Assembly: GCA_041691815.1 (NCBI GenBank) | Contig: JBEPTZ010000011.1 | Coordinates: 1-61,482, forward strand | From: 70-18 sp041691815 | Lineage (GTDB): Bacteria; Pseudomonadota; Alphaproteobacteria; Acetobacterales; Acetobacteraceae | Length of the DNA: 61,482 bases | Direction: 5' to 3' | Shown here: positions 20,364 through 28,785 of the stretch, in pieces | How positions within the stretch are numbered: the first letter of the stretch is position 1 | Layout: each line of letters starts with the position of its first letter | Position numbers and translations under genes: made by a program | Notes under the pieces: model-generated | The model's input: only the letters and a program-made list of their open reading frames with translations | The model's database searches: none | What the model was told of the DNA's origin: nothing

Positions 20364-20960
20364 ATGATCCTGCTCATCGACAACTACGACAGCTTTACCT
20401 TCAACCTGGTGCACTTCCTGGGCGATATCGGCGCGCGCTGCGACGTGCGCCGCAACGACGCGCTCACTGTCGAACAGGCCCTCGCCCTGGCGCCGGAAGC
20501 CATCGTGCTCTCGCCCGGCCCCTGCACCCCCACTGAGGCCGGCATCTGCCTGGAACTCATCACCACCGCCGCCGGCCGCATCCCCATCCTCGGCGTCTGC
20601 CTCGGCCACCAGGCGATCGGCCAGGCGTTCGGCGCCAAGGTGGTGCGCGCCCCCGCCCCGATGCACGGCAAGGTGAGCCCGATCAGCCACGACGCCACCG
20701 GCGTATTCGCCGGTCTGCCCAGCCCGTTCGGCGCCACCCGCTACCACAGCCTCACCGTCGCGCGCGACACCGTGCCCGACACGCTGCTGGTCAACGCCTG
20801 GACCGAGGACGGCGTGGTGATGGGCCTGCAGCACCGCACCCTGCCGATCTACGGCGTGCAGTTCCACCCCGAGAGCATCGCCAGCGCCCACGGCCACGCG
20901 CTGCTGCGGAACTTCCTGGCACTCGCCCGCGGCAGCAACAGCCCGGCCCGCGCCGCCTGA
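20364..20960 (+). CDS. trpG: Anthranilate synthase glutamine amidotransferase subunit
   Basis: 198 residues. It starts 'MILLIDNYDSFTFNLVH', the standard TrpG/PabA beginning, which fixes the ATG at 20364. The class I amidotransferase nucleophile is in 'GVCLGHQAIGQ' (Cys about 79) and the His-Glu pair in 'VQFHPESI'. It releases ammonia from glutamine for the TrpE subunit, which makes anthranilate from chorismate. It may also serve PabB for folate. trpE is not in this window. trpD follows after 16 bases. Confidence 0.95.
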   Translation: MILLIDNYDSFTFNLVHFLGDIGARCDVRRNDALTVEQALALAPEAIVLSPGPCTPTEAGICLELITTAAGRIPILGVCLGHQAIGQAFGAKVVRAPAPMHGKVSPISHDATGVFAGLPSPFGATRYHSLTVARDTVPDTLLVNAWTEDGVVMGLQHRTLPIYGVQFHPESIASAHGHALLRNFLALARGSNSPARAA

Positions 20961-20976
20961 CCGGTCCGGAGCCTTT

Positions 20977-21986
20977 GTGAGCAGCAATCTCAAACCCGTC
21001 CTCGCCCGCGTCGCCGCCGGCGAGACGCTGAACGAGGCCGAGGCCGAAGCCGCCTTCTCCACCATCATGTCCGGCGAAGCCACCCCGGCGCAGATCGCCG
21101 GCCTGGTGATGGCGATGCGGGTCCGCCGCGAGACCGTCGCCGAACTCACCGGTGCGGTTCGTGCGATGCGCGCCCGCATGCACCGCGTCGACGCCCCGGA
21201 GGGCGCGATCGACGTCTGCGGCACCGGCGGCGACGCGTCCGGCAGCCTCAACGTCTCCACCGCCGTCACCTTCGTGCTGGCAGGCAGCGGCGTGCCGGTG
21301 GCCAAGCACGGCAACCGCGCGCTGTCGTCGCGCACCGGCGGTGCCGACGTGCTGACCGCCCTCGGCGTCGATGTTGATGTCCGGCTGGAACGCCTGCCGG
21401 CCATCCTGCGCGCCGCCGGCTGCGCCTTCCTGTTCGCGCCGCGCCACCATGCCGCCCTGCGCCACGCCGCCGGCCCGCGCGTCGAGCTTGGCACCCGCAC
21501 CATCTTCAACCTGCTCGGCCCACTGGCCAACCCGGCCGGGTGCGCGGCCAGCTCACCGGCGTGTTCGCCCCGTCCTGGGCCCGCCCGATGGTGGAAACCC
21601 TGCGGAACCTCGGCAGCACCAGCGTCTGGCTGGTGCACGGCCAGGGCCTCGACGAACTCACCGTCGCCGGCGACAACAGCGTGGTGGCACTCGCCGACGG
21701 CACCATCCGCGAATTCACCGTCACCCCCGAGGATGCCGGCCTGCCGCGTGCCCCGGTCTCGGCGATCCGCGGCGGTGACGCCGCCACCAACGCCGCCGCC
21801 CTGCTCGCCCTGCTGCGCGGTGCCACCGGCCCGTATCGCGACACTGTGCTACTGAACGCCGCCGCCGCCCTCATCGTCTCCCACCGCGCGGCCGACCTGA
21901 AGGACGGCGTCGCCCAGGCCGCAGCGGTGATTGATGGCGGCGCCGCCCTCAACGCGCTCGACACGCTGAAGCGCGAAACCGCATGA
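20977..21986 (+). pseudogene. trpD: Anthranilate phosphoribosyltransferase, single-base frameshift
   Basis: Starts with GTG at 20977. The first part, to about 21540, has the PRPP-binding 'VCGTGGDASGSLNVST' and 'AKHGNRALSSRTGGADVL'. At 'LLGPLANPAG' the frame should continue into VRGQLTGVF, but only three Gs remain at 21538-21540 where four are needed. The correct reading resumes one base off as 'RGQLTGVFAPSWARPMVETL' and runs to the TGA at 21986. With the missing base restored the product would be 336 residues, the normal TrpD length. TrpD joins anthranilate to PRPP. A real loss would make the cell a tryptophan auxotroph, so a base-call error in a G run is plausible. Confidence 0.9.
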
Positions 21987-22789
21987 CCAAAATGGACATG
22001 CCGGACGTTCTGGTTCGGATCTGCGCCGACACCCGCGCCGAACTCGCCCGCCGCAAGCAAGACACCCCGCGCTCCCGCCTGCGCACGTTGGTCGGCCGCG
22101 CCCCGCCGCCGCGCGGCTTCGCCGCCCAACTGGAAGCCCGTGTCGCCCTCACCGGCCACGGCCTGATCGCCGAGATCAAGCGCGCCTCGCCCTCCGGCGG
22201 CGCCATCCGCCCGGAATTCGACCCCGCTGACCTCGCGCTGCAATACCAGTTCGGCGGCGCCGCCTGCCTGTCGATCCTCACCGACGCCCCCTATTTCCAG
22301 GGCAGCGCCGAAGACCTCACCGCCGCCCGCGCCGCCTGCGACCTGCCGGTGCTGCGCAAGGATTTCATGCTCGACCCCTGGCAGATCCACGAAAGCCGCG
22401 CCATGGGTGCGGACTGCATCCTGCTGATCCTGGCGGTGCTGGACGACGCCACCGCCGCCGAACTGGAGGAGATCGCCACCGGCCTTGGCATGGACGTGCT
22501 GGCCGAATCGCACGACGAAGCCGAATTGGAACGCGCGCTGCGCCTCAAAACCCCGCTGATCGGCATCAACAACCGCGACCTGCGGCGCATGAAGACCGAC
22601 CTCGCCACCACCGAGTGCCTCGCCGCCCTGGTGCCTGCGGACCGGGTCATCGTCGCCGAATCCGGCCTCGCCACCCACGCCGACCTGCAACGCATGGCGG
22701 CCGTCGGCGCCCGTCGCTATCTGGTCGGCGAAAGTCTGCTCCGCCAGCCCGACCTCAAGGCCGCCACCCTGGAGTTGCTCGGCCAATGA
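21983..22789 (+). CDS. trpC: Indole-3-glycerol phosphate synthase
   Basis: 268 residues, single-domain TIM barrel. Diagnostic motifs are 'LIAEIKRASPSGG' (Lys of the first strand), 'VLRKDFMLDPWQIHESR' (catalytic Lys), 'LAESHDEAELE', 'IGINNRDL' and 'VIVAESGL'. It converts CdRP to indole-3-glycerol phosphate. The ATG overlaps the trpD stop by four bases (ATGA), and its own stop overlaps the moaC start in the same way, so translation is coupled through the operon. Confidence 0.96.
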   Translation: MTKMDMPDVLVRICADTRAELARRKQDTPRSRLRTLVGRAPPPRGFAAQLEARVALTGHGLIAEIKRASPSGGAIRPEFDPADLALQYQFGGAACLSILTDAPYFQGSAEDLTAARAACDLPVLRKDFMLDPWQIHESRAMGADCILLILAVLDDATAAELEEIATGLGMDVLAESHDEAELERALRLKTPLIGINNRDLRRMKTDLATTECLAALVPADRVIVAESGLATHADLQRMAAVGARRYLVGESLLRQPDLKAATLELLGQ

Positions 22790-23259
22790 GCGACCTCACC
22801 CATTTCGACGCCCAGGGCCGCGCCGTCATGGTCGATGTCGGCGCCAAGCCGGAAACCCAGCGCGAGGCCACCGCCCGCGCCCGCATCACCATGCAGCCCG
22901 CCACCCTGGCGCTGATCCGCGCCGGCACCGCCGAAAAGGGCGACGTGCTCGGCACCGCCCGCCTCGCCGGCATCATGGCCGCCAAGCGCACCGCCGAGCT
23001 GATCCCGCTCTGCCACCCGCTGCCGCTCACCGCCGTCACGCTGGACCTCACCCCCACCGGCGAGGACGCGGTCGAGATCGAAGCCACCGTGCGCACCACC
23101 GGCCGTACCGGCGTCGAGATGGAAGCGCTCACCGCCGCCTCGATCGCCGCCCTCACCGTCTACGACATGGTGAAAGCCGTCGATCGCGGCATGCGCATCG
23201 AGGCGCTGCGCGTGGTCGCCAAATCCGGCGGCAAATCCGGCGATTTCCGCCAGGAATAA
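22786..23259 (+). CDS. moaC: Cyclic pyranopterin monophosphate synthase
   Basis: 157 residues from the ATG at 22786, inside the trpC stop (ATGA). Clear motifs are 'FDAQGRAVMVDVGAKPETQR', 'AAKRTAELIPLCHPLPL' with the conserved His-Pro-Leu, 'GVEMEALTAAS' and 'YDMVKAVDRGM'. With MoaA it converts GTP to cyclic pyranopterin, the first step of molybdenum cofactor synthesis. Cofactor supply matters here because two Mo-hydroxylase loci lie in the same window. Confidence 0.97.
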   Translation: MSDLTHFDAQGRAVMVDVGAKPETQREATARARITMQPATLALIRAGTAEKGDVLGTARLAGIMAAKRTAELIPLCHPLPLTAVTLDLTPTGEDAVEIEATVRTTGRTGVEMEALTAASIAALTVYDMVKAVDRGMRIEALRVVAKSGGKSGDFRQE

Positions 23260-23280
23260 CCCCCCACCCAGGTTCCCAGC

Positions 23281-24213
23281 ATGCCCCGCTTCCAAGGCGT
23301 CATCCCGCCCGTCCTCGTCCCCCTCACGCCCGCCTTCCAGGTGGACTGGCCGAGCTACACCAGCGTGCTGGAACATCTGATCGCCGGCGGCGTGCACGGC
23401 CTGTTCGTGCTCGGCTCCACCAGCGAGGTGGTGTTCCACGATGACGCCACCCGCCGCCGCGTCATCGAGCATTCCGTCCACATCGCCGCCGGCCGTCTGC
23501 CGGTGCTGGCCGGCGCCATCGCCCCGGCGACCGACGGCGTCATCGCCCACGCCAAGGCGGCGCGCGACGCCGGCGCCGCGGCCATCGTCGCCACCGCGCC
23601 GTTCTACGCCCGCACCAGCGCCGCCGAGACCGAGGATCATTTCCGCTACATCGCCGAGGCCGTCGCCCTGCCCCTGGTCGCCTACGACATCCCGGTCTGC
23701 GTGCACAGCAAGCTCGACCGCGCGATGGTCGTCCGCCTGGCCCGCGAGGGCGTCATCGCCGGCCTCAAGGACAGCAGCGGCGACGACGGCAATTTCCGCT
23801 ACGTGCTGGCCGATCTGGCCGACCACCCCGACATCTTCCTGATGACCGGCTCGGAAATCGTCGTCGATTCGATGCTGGCGATCGGCGCCCACGGCGTCGT
23901 CCCCGGCCTCGGCAACGTCGACCCGGCCGGCTATGTGCGGCTGTGGAACGCCGCCCAGCGCGGCGACTGGAACGCCGCGCGCACCGAGCAGCAGCGCCTC
24001 TGCCGGCTGTTCGAAATCGTCTGGCAAGGCACGCCGCGCACCTCGGCCGGCGCGTCCGGCGTCGGCGGCTTCAAGACCGCGTTGCGCCGCCTCGGCATCA
24101 TCGAGACCAACCTGATGGCCCGGCCGCAACGCGCGCTGAACGACGCCGAGGCCGCCCGGGTCGAAGCCATCCTGCGCGAAACCGGCCTGCTGCCGCTACT
24201 CCACGCAGCGTAG
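23281..24213 (+). CDS. Dihydrodipicolinate synthase/N-acetylneuraminate lyase family aldolase
   Basis: 310 residues, class I aldolase TIM barrel. The Schiff-base lysine is in 'IAGLKDSSGDDGNF' (about residue 162), the proton-relay tyrosine in 'LVAYDIPV', and the substrate loop is 'VLGSTSEVVFH' rather than the TTGE of true DapA. This argues for a sugar-acid or keto-acid aldolase/dehydratase instead of lysine synthesis. It lies 21 bases after moaC in the plus-strand string. The last 18 bases overlap the end of the convergent beta-lactamase-like gene. Confidence 0.88.
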   Translation: MPRFQGVIPPVLVPLTPAFQVDWPSYTSVLEHLIAGGVHGLFVLGSTSEVVFHDDATRRRVIEHSVHIAAGRLPVLAGAIAPATDGVIAHAKAARDAGAAAIVATAPFYARTSAAETEDHFRYIAEAVALPLVAYDIPVCVHSKLDRAMVVRLAREGVIAGLKDSSGDDGNFRYVLADLADHPDIFLMTGSEIVVDSMLAIGAHGVVPGLGNVDPAGYVRLWNAAQRGDWNAARTEQQRLCRLFEIVWQGTPRTSAGASGVGGFKTALRRLGIIETNLMARPQRALNDAEAARVEAILRETGLLPLLHAA

Positions 24214-24987
24214 CGCCGCCGCCGCCACCTCGCCGATCACCCGCTCGCCCTCCAGCGGGTCGTCCACCGCCTCGCAGAACACCGCCAGCACCAGCGGCCC
24301 GTCCGGCGTCATCACGAACCCCACATCGTTGCACACCCCCGCCAGACTGCCGGTCTTGGAGCCCCAGCGCGGCCGATCCTGGCGCGGCAGCAAGCGGGCG
24401 ATCCGCCGCTCGTTCTGCTGCAACTCCAGCACCCCGATCATCCGCGCGCAGCTCTCCGCCGAGGCCGCCCGCCCGTCGAGCAGTGCGGCCACCATGCCGG
24501 CAAACTCGTCCGCCACCGCCCAGTTCTCCCGGCCCGGCTCGCTTGCCACCCCCATCATCTTGCGCCCCAGCGTCGAGCCGGCCATGCCGAGCTCGCCCAT
24601 CACCCGGTTCACCGCGTCCATCCCCACCACGTCGATCAGCAGATTGGTCGCCGTGTTGTCGCTGATGCTCATCATCAAATAGAGCAAGTCTCCCAGCGTC
24701 ATGCCGATGCCGTCATGCAGATGCCGGATCACCCCGCTGCCCGCCACCTTGTCGCCCGCCGCCACCTGCCGCAGATCGGCCAATGACACCGCGCCAGCAT
24801 CGATCCGCCGGAACAATTCGATCATCACCGCGATCTTCACCGTGCTGGCAGCGCGAAACCGCCGCCCGCCGCGATGGTTGAACGCCGCCCCACCCGGCGC
24901 CCGCACCGCCACCCCCAGCACCATGCCCCCAGCCTCGGCGGCGGCGATAACCCGGGAAACCTCGGTCCAGTCGCTCGGTGCGTTCAT
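24196..24987 (-). CDS. Class A beta-lactamase-related serine hydrolase
   Basis: 263 residues from the ATG at 24987. The active-site triad motifs of the penicillin-binding fold are all present: S-x-x-K in 'AASTVKIAVM' (about residue 50), 'SDN' in 'MMSISDNTATN', and K-T-G in 'GSKTGSLAG'. The omega loop reads 'GRENWAVADEF' and lacks the E-x-x-L-N of true class A beta-lactamases. No signal peptide is visible, also unusual. It may be an esterase/amidase rather than a resistance enzyme. It is the only minus-strand gene in an otherwise plus-strand block. Confidence 0.85.
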   Translation of the reverse strand: MNAPSDWTEVSRVIAAAEAGGMVLGVAVRAPGGAAFNHRGGRRFRAASTVKIAVMIELFRRIDAGAVSLADLRQVAAGDKVAGSGVIRHLHDGIGMTLGDLLYLMMSISDNTATNLLIDVVGMDAVNRVMGELGMAGSTLGRKMMGVASEPGRENWAVADEFAGMVAALLDGRAASAESCARMIGVLELQQNERRIARLLPRQDRPRWGSKTGSLAGVCNDVGFVMTPDGPLVLAVFCEAVDDPLEGERVIGEVAAAALRCVE

Positions 24988-25055
24988 TCCGCGAGCCTCG
25001 CGCGCCGCCGCCCGCACCGCAACCCCGCCTTCCCTTCTCCCGCCCCCGCCCTAAT

Positions 25056-26270
25056 ATGCCCGCCATGATCGCCATCGAAGACGCCCGCGCCCAGATCCTC
25101 GCCGCCCTCCGCCCCACCCCGGCCGAAACCGTCGGCCTGGCCGAAGCCTGGGGCCGGGTCACCGCCGCCCCGATCGCCGCCCGCCTCACCCAGCCGCCGC
25201 ACGACGTCTCGGCGATGGACGGCTACGCCCTGCGTGCAGCGGACGGCACTCTCGGCGCCCGCCTCGCCGTGGTCGGCAGCGCCCCGGCCGGCCACCCATG
25301 GCAGGGCACGCTGGCCCGCGGCCAGGCGCTGCGGCTGTTCACCGGCAGCCTGGTGCCCGACGGTGCGGACGCCATCCTGCTGCAGGAAGACGCCAGCCGC
25401 GACGGCGACACCGTCACCGTCAACGAGGCGGTCCGCGCCGCCCGCCACATCCGCCGCGCCGGCCAGGACTTCACCGCCGGCGACTTGCTGATCCCCGCCG
25501 GCAAGCGCCTCAACGCCCGCGACATCGGCCTCGCCGCCGCTGCCAACCATCCCTGGATCGCCGTGCATCGCCGCCCGCGCATCGCCATCCTGGCCACCGG
25601 CGACGAGATCGCGCTGCCCGGCGAGCCGATCCCCCCCGGCGGCATCGTCAGCTCCAACTCGCATGCCCTGGCCGCCCTGGTGCGCGCCTGCGGCGGCGAG
25701 CCGGTGGTGCTGCCGGTGGCGCCGGACGACAACGAGGCGATCATGGCCGCCGCCGATGCCGCCGCCGGCATGGAGATGCTGGTCACCAGCGGCGGCGCCA
25801 GCGTCGGCGACCACGACCTGGTGCAATCGGCGCTGTCCGCCCGCGGGCTGGTGGTGGATTTCTGGAAGATCGCCATGCGCCCCGGCAAGCCGCTGATGTT
25901 CGGCCATCTGAACGGCGTCGGAATGTTGGGCCTGCCGGGTAATCCTGTCTCATCATTGGTATGCGCCATACTCTTCCTGCTGCCCGCCCTCGCCCGCCTC
26001 ACCGGCCAGCCGGCCGCCGCCCCGCCCACCGTGCCCGCCACGCTGGCCGCCCCGCTCGCCGCGAACGACCACCGCGCCGACCATTTGCGCGCCAGCCTCA
26101 CCGAATCGGGCGACGGCACCCTGGTCGCCACCGCCTTCGCCAGCCAGGACTCGGCGATGCTGCACCGCCTGCAGGCCGCCGACGCGCTGATCCTGCGCCC
26201 GCCGCACGCCCCGGCAGCACTGGCTGGCGCCATCGTACGGGTGATCCGGCTGGATTCACTCGGTTTGTAG
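25056..26270 (+). CDS. moeA: Molybdopterin molybdenumtransferase
   Basis: 404 residues. Typical MoeA features are 'PPHDVSAMDGYALRA' early on, 'GADAILLQEDA', the MoCF-domain 'ILATGDEIALPGE', 'VTSGGASVGDHD' and 'GLPGNPVSSLVC'. It inserts molybdate into adenylylated molybdopterin. Start uncertain: ATGs at 25056 and 25065 are both possible and neither has a strong ribosome site. moeA followed by lexA is a common alphaproteobacterial pairing; here two unrelated genes stand between moaC and moeA. Confidence 0.95.
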   Translation: MPAMIAIEDARAQILAALRPTPAETVGLAEAWGRVTAAPIAARLTQPPHDVSAMDGYALRAADGTLGARLAVVGSAPAGHPWQGTLARGQALRLFTGSLVPDGADAILLQEDASRDGDTVTVNEAVRAARHIRRAGQDFTAGDLLIPAGKRLNARDIGLAAAANHPWIAVHRRPRIAILATGDEIALPGEPIPPGGIVSSNSHALAALVRACGGEPVVLPVAPDDNEAIMAAADAAAGMEMLVTSGGASVGDHDLVQSALSARGLVVDFWKIAMRPGKPLMFGHLNGVGMLGLPGNPVSSLVCAILFLLPALARLTGQPAAAPPTVPATLAAPLAANDHRADHLRASLTESGDGTLVATAFASQDSAMLHRLQAADALILRPPHAPAALAGAIVRVIRLDSLGL

Positions 26271-26306
26271 CCAAACTTTACCACACAAGGCTTGACCGGC
26301 GCCGCG

Positions 26307-26321
26307 GAACCTATCTAGAAC
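26307..26321 (-). promoter_or_regulatory. LexA (SOS) box upstream of lexA
   Basis: GAAC-CTATCTA-GAAC, which on the minus strand is GTTC-N7-GTTC, an exact match to the known alphaproteobacterial LexA operator. It sits 96 bases before the lexA start and close to a TTGACC (26292-26297) that could be a -35 element. Repressor binding here would block transcription of lexA, giving autoregulation. Confidence 0.85.
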
Positions 26322-26330
26322 ATCGGCATG

Positions 26331-26345
26331 GTTGCCGGTTTGTTC
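26331..26345 (+). promoter_or_regulatory. Possible second, imperfect LexA box
   Basis: GTTG-CCGGTTT-GTTC, one mismatch from GTTC-N7-GTTC, 10 bases after the perfect box. It could be a weaker, cooperative site; chance is also possible. Confidence 0.45.
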
Positions 26346-26416
26346 CAATCCGCTTACGCCAGAACGGATTACCACGGAACGGGCCGGCACCGGGTTGACA
26401 CCTGGGAGGTTTCCGC

Positions 26417-27118
26417 ATGCTGACCCGCAAGCAGCACGAGCTGCTGATCTTCATCGACCGGCATCTCAAGTCCACCGGCTTCTCGCCGAGCTTCGAGGAG
26501 ATGAAGGACGCGCTGAACCTGCGGTCCAAATCCGGCATCCACCGCCTGATCTCGGCGCTGGAGGAGCGCGGCTTCCTGCAACGCCGCCATCACCGCGCCC
26601 GCGCCCTGGAAGTCACCCGCCTGCCGGAAGGCATGGCCGAGCCCGCCGCCGCCGCGCCGGCCTTCGCGCCAAACGTCATCCGCGGCGATTTCAGCGCCCG
26701 CTTGCCCGGAGTGCGCGCCGCCGAGGCCGCCACCGCGGTGCAATTGCCGCTCTACGGCCGCATCGCCGCCGGCCTGCCGATCGAGGCAATGCGCGACTCG
26801 CCAGACCATATCGGGGTGCCGACCGCCCTGCTGGGCACCGGCGAGCATTACGCGCTGGAAGTCGCCGGCGATTCGATGATCGACGCTGGCATCCTGGACG
26901 GCGACACCGTCATCATCCGTCGTACCGACACCGCCGATAACGGCCAGATCGTCGTGGCATTGGTCGATGACAACGAAGTCACCCTGAAGCGGCTGCGCCG
27001 GAAGGGTGCCTCCATCGCGCTGGAACCCGCCAATACCCGCCACGAAACCCGCATCTTCCCGGCCGACCGGGTGCGGGTCCAGGGCCGACTGGTCGGCCTG
27101 CTGCGCAATTACCACTAG
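26417..27118 (+). CDS. lexA: LexA repressor, SOS regulator and autoprotease
   Basis: 233 residues. The N-terminal winged helix is 'MLTRKQHELLIFIDRHLKSTGFSPSFEEMKDAL', followed by the recognition helix 'SKSGIHRLISALEERGF'. The cleavage Ala-Gly lies in 'YGRIAAGLPIEA' (about residue 117). The catalytic Ser is in 'AGDSMIDAGI' and the Lys in 'NEVTLKRLRR'. It represses DNA-repair genes until RecA-ssDNA triggers self-cleavage. Ribosome site GGGAGG lies about 9 bases before the ATG. The upstream operator is described separately. Confidence 0.97.
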   Translation: MLTRKQHELLIFIDRHLKSTGFSPSFEEMKDALNLRSKSGIHRLISALEERGFLQRRHHRARALEVTRLPEGMAEPAAAAPAFAPNVIRGDFSARLPGVRAAEAATAVQLPLYGRIAAGLPIEAMRDSPDHIGVPTALLGTGEHYALEVAGDSMIDAGILDGDTVIIRRTDTADNGQIVVALVDDNEVTLKRLRRKGASIALEPANTRHETRIFPADRVRVQGRLVGLLRNYH

Positions 27119-27176
27119 CGGTTGATCGTTGCAGGCGGAACCGCCGGAAACGTGAATCACGCGATCAAACAAGGAG

Positions 27177-27220
27177 CTAGAGCGTGTCCGGTGATTCTAT
27201 CATCACCGGACACGCTCTAG
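27177..27220. repeat. Perfect 19-base inverted repeat between lexA and GNAT gene
   Basis: The arm CTAGAGCGTGTCCGGTGAT (27177-27195) pairs with its exact complement at 27202-27220 across a 6-base loop. It ends only 6 bases before the ATG of the acetyltransferase gene, where a ribosome site is expected. No T tract follows, so it is not a standard terminator. GCTAGAGC-R-TGTCCGG recurs at 61425-61440, which points to a dispersed repeat. Confidence 0.85.
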
Positions 27221-27226
27221 GCGTCG

Positions 27227-27763
27227 ATGTTCGAACTGATCGTCCCCGCCGCGCACGCCGTGGCCGGCTATGAGGCCGCGCTGCGCCAGGGCTGGTCGGC
27301 CAATACCACCCGCGACGTCTCCGGCGAGGAGTTGGCGCGCCTGACCGCCGACCCTACCGGGTTCGTCGAATCGATGCGCAACCCCACCGCTCCGGTCATC
27401 CTGGCCGACGGCACCGAGGTACCCCGCCTGCCCGGCTGCATCCGCTGGATGTGGGATGGCGAATTCTGCGGCGCGATCAACTTCCGCCACGTCGCCGGCA
27501 GCGAAACCCTGCCGCCGCACGTCTCTGGCCATATCGGCTATGCCGTGGTGCCCTGGAAGCAGCGCCGCGGCTATGCCACCCAGGCGCTACGCCTGATGCT
27601 GCCGATCGCCGCCGCCAGCGGCCTCGCCTGGGTCGATGTCACCTGTGACCCCGACAACAACGCCTCACGCCGGGTGATCGAGGCGAATGGCGGCACGCCG
27701 CTGCCGGACCAGGATCATAAGAAGGCGTTCAGGATAGCGATCAGCAACGGCGCCGCTTGCTGA
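27227..27763 (+). CDS. GNAT family N-acetyltransferase
   Basis: 178 residues. The acetyl-CoA binding motif is 'YAVVPWKQRRGYATQAL' (Q/R-x-x-G-x-A), followed by 'WVDVTCDPDNNASRRVIEANGG', typical of the RimJ/YjaB-like group. Substrate unknown; small molecules or protein N-termini are possible. It has no visible ribosome site because the perfect hairpin ends just before the ATG, so translation might depend on that structure. It is followed 44 bases later by the end of the convergent ABC operon. Confidence 0.85.
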   Translation: MFELIVPAAHAVAGYEAALRQGWSANTTRDVSGEELARLTADPTGFVESMRNPTAPVILADGTEVPRLPGCIRWMWDGEFCGAINFRHVAGSETLPPHVSGHIGYAVVPWKQRRGYATQALRLMLPIAAASGLAWVDVTCDPDNNASRRVIEANGGTPLPDQDHKKAFRIAISNGAAC

Positions 27764-27807
27764 AACCTTTAACCAAAAGCCGCCGTTGGTCTGGCGGCCG
27801 CCCGATG

Positions 27808-28785
27808 TCAGCCACGCAGGTGGCAGGAGACCCAGTGGCCGGGGTTGCCCTGCTTGAGGACCGGCACATCAACCGAGCAGCGCGGCTCGGCAATGGGGCA
27901 GCGGGTGTGGAAATGGCACCCGGAGGGAGGGCGGATCGGGTTCGGCACGTCGCCCTGCAGCACGATGCGGCTGCGCTTCACCGTGGGGTCCGGGATCGGC
28001 ACGGCGGACAGCAGCGCCTCGGTATAGGGGTGACGCGGGTTGTCGTACAGTTCGCGCGCTGGGGCGATCTCGACCACCCGGCCGAGATACATCACCGCCA
28101 CCCGGGTGCTGATATGCTCCACCACCGACAGGTCGTGGGCGATGAACATGTAGGTGAGGTTGAACTTGGCCTGCAGGTCCTCCAGCAGGTTGATCACCTG
28201 GGCCTGGATCGACACGTCGAGCGCGGATACCGGTTCGTCGCAGACGATCAGCTTGGGCTCCACCGCCAGCGCGCGGGCGATGCCGATGCGCTGACGCTGC
28301 CCCCCGGAGAACTCGTGCGGGAAACGCCGCATGTGATCGGGGCGGAGGCCCACGGTCTCCAGCAACTCCACCACCCGTTCGTCGAGCGCGCGGCGCGACT
28401 TGACCAGCTTGTGGATCACCAGCGCCTCGCCGATGATGCCGCCCACCGTGTGGCGCGGGTTGAGCGAGGCGAACGGGTCCTGGAAGATGATCTGCATGTC
28501 CCGCCGCAGGGCGCGCAGCGACTCGCCCTCCATCCGGGTAACGTCGCGGCCCTCGAACCAGATCTCGCCGGAACTGGGCTCGATCAGCCGCATGATGCAG
28601 CGGCCGGTGGTGGACTTGCCACAACCCGACTCGCCGACCACGCCCAGGGTCTCGCCGGCAGCGACATCGAGGCTGACGCCGTCCACCGCATAAACCCGAT
28701 CGACCTCACGGCCCATCAGGCCGCCATGGATCGAAAAATGCTTCTTGAGCCCACGGACCGATAGCAGCGGGGGAGCGTCACTCAT
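27808..28785 (-). CDS. Second dipeptide-type ABC transporter ATPase (DppF type)
   Basis: 325 residues from the ATG at 28785, which overlaps the stop of the preceding ATPase gene (ATGA). Walker A 'GESGCGKST', signature 'SGGQRQR', Walker B 'LIVCDEPVSALD', and the C-terminal oligo_HPY extension with 'FHTRCPIAEPRC'. It is the last gene of a complete five-gene transporter operon that begins with the binding protein at 33539. It resembles the ATPase at 8683-9693 but has the standard DEP in Walker B. Confidence 0.94.
   Translation of the reverse strand: MSDAPPLLSVRGLKKHFSIHGGLMGREVDRVYAVDGVSLDVAAGETLGVVGESGCGKSTTGRCIMRLIEPSSGEIWFEGRDVTRMEGESLRALRRDMQIIFQDPFASLNPRHTVGGIIGEALVIHKLVKSRRALDERVVELLETVGLRPDHMRRFPHEFSGGQRQRIGIARALAVEPKLIVCDEPVSALDVSIQAQVINLLEDLQAKFNLTYMFIAHDLSVVEHISTRVAVMYLGRVVEIAPARELYDNPRHPYTEALLSAVPIPDPTVKRSRIVLQGDVPNPIRPPSGCHFHTRCPIAEPRCSVDVPVLKQGNPGHWVSCHLRG

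Noticed and set aside
22717..24129. Long minus-strand open frame opposite moaC and the aldolase.
   Set aside because: GC-rich DNA leaves the opposite strand free of stops. The peptide is rich in Gly, Asp, His and Ala without motifs, while the plus strand encodes clear enzymes.
23281..24213. Assignment as DapA for lysine synthesis.
   Set aside because: The substrate loop GSTSE differs from the TTGE of DapA; only the aldolase family is supported.
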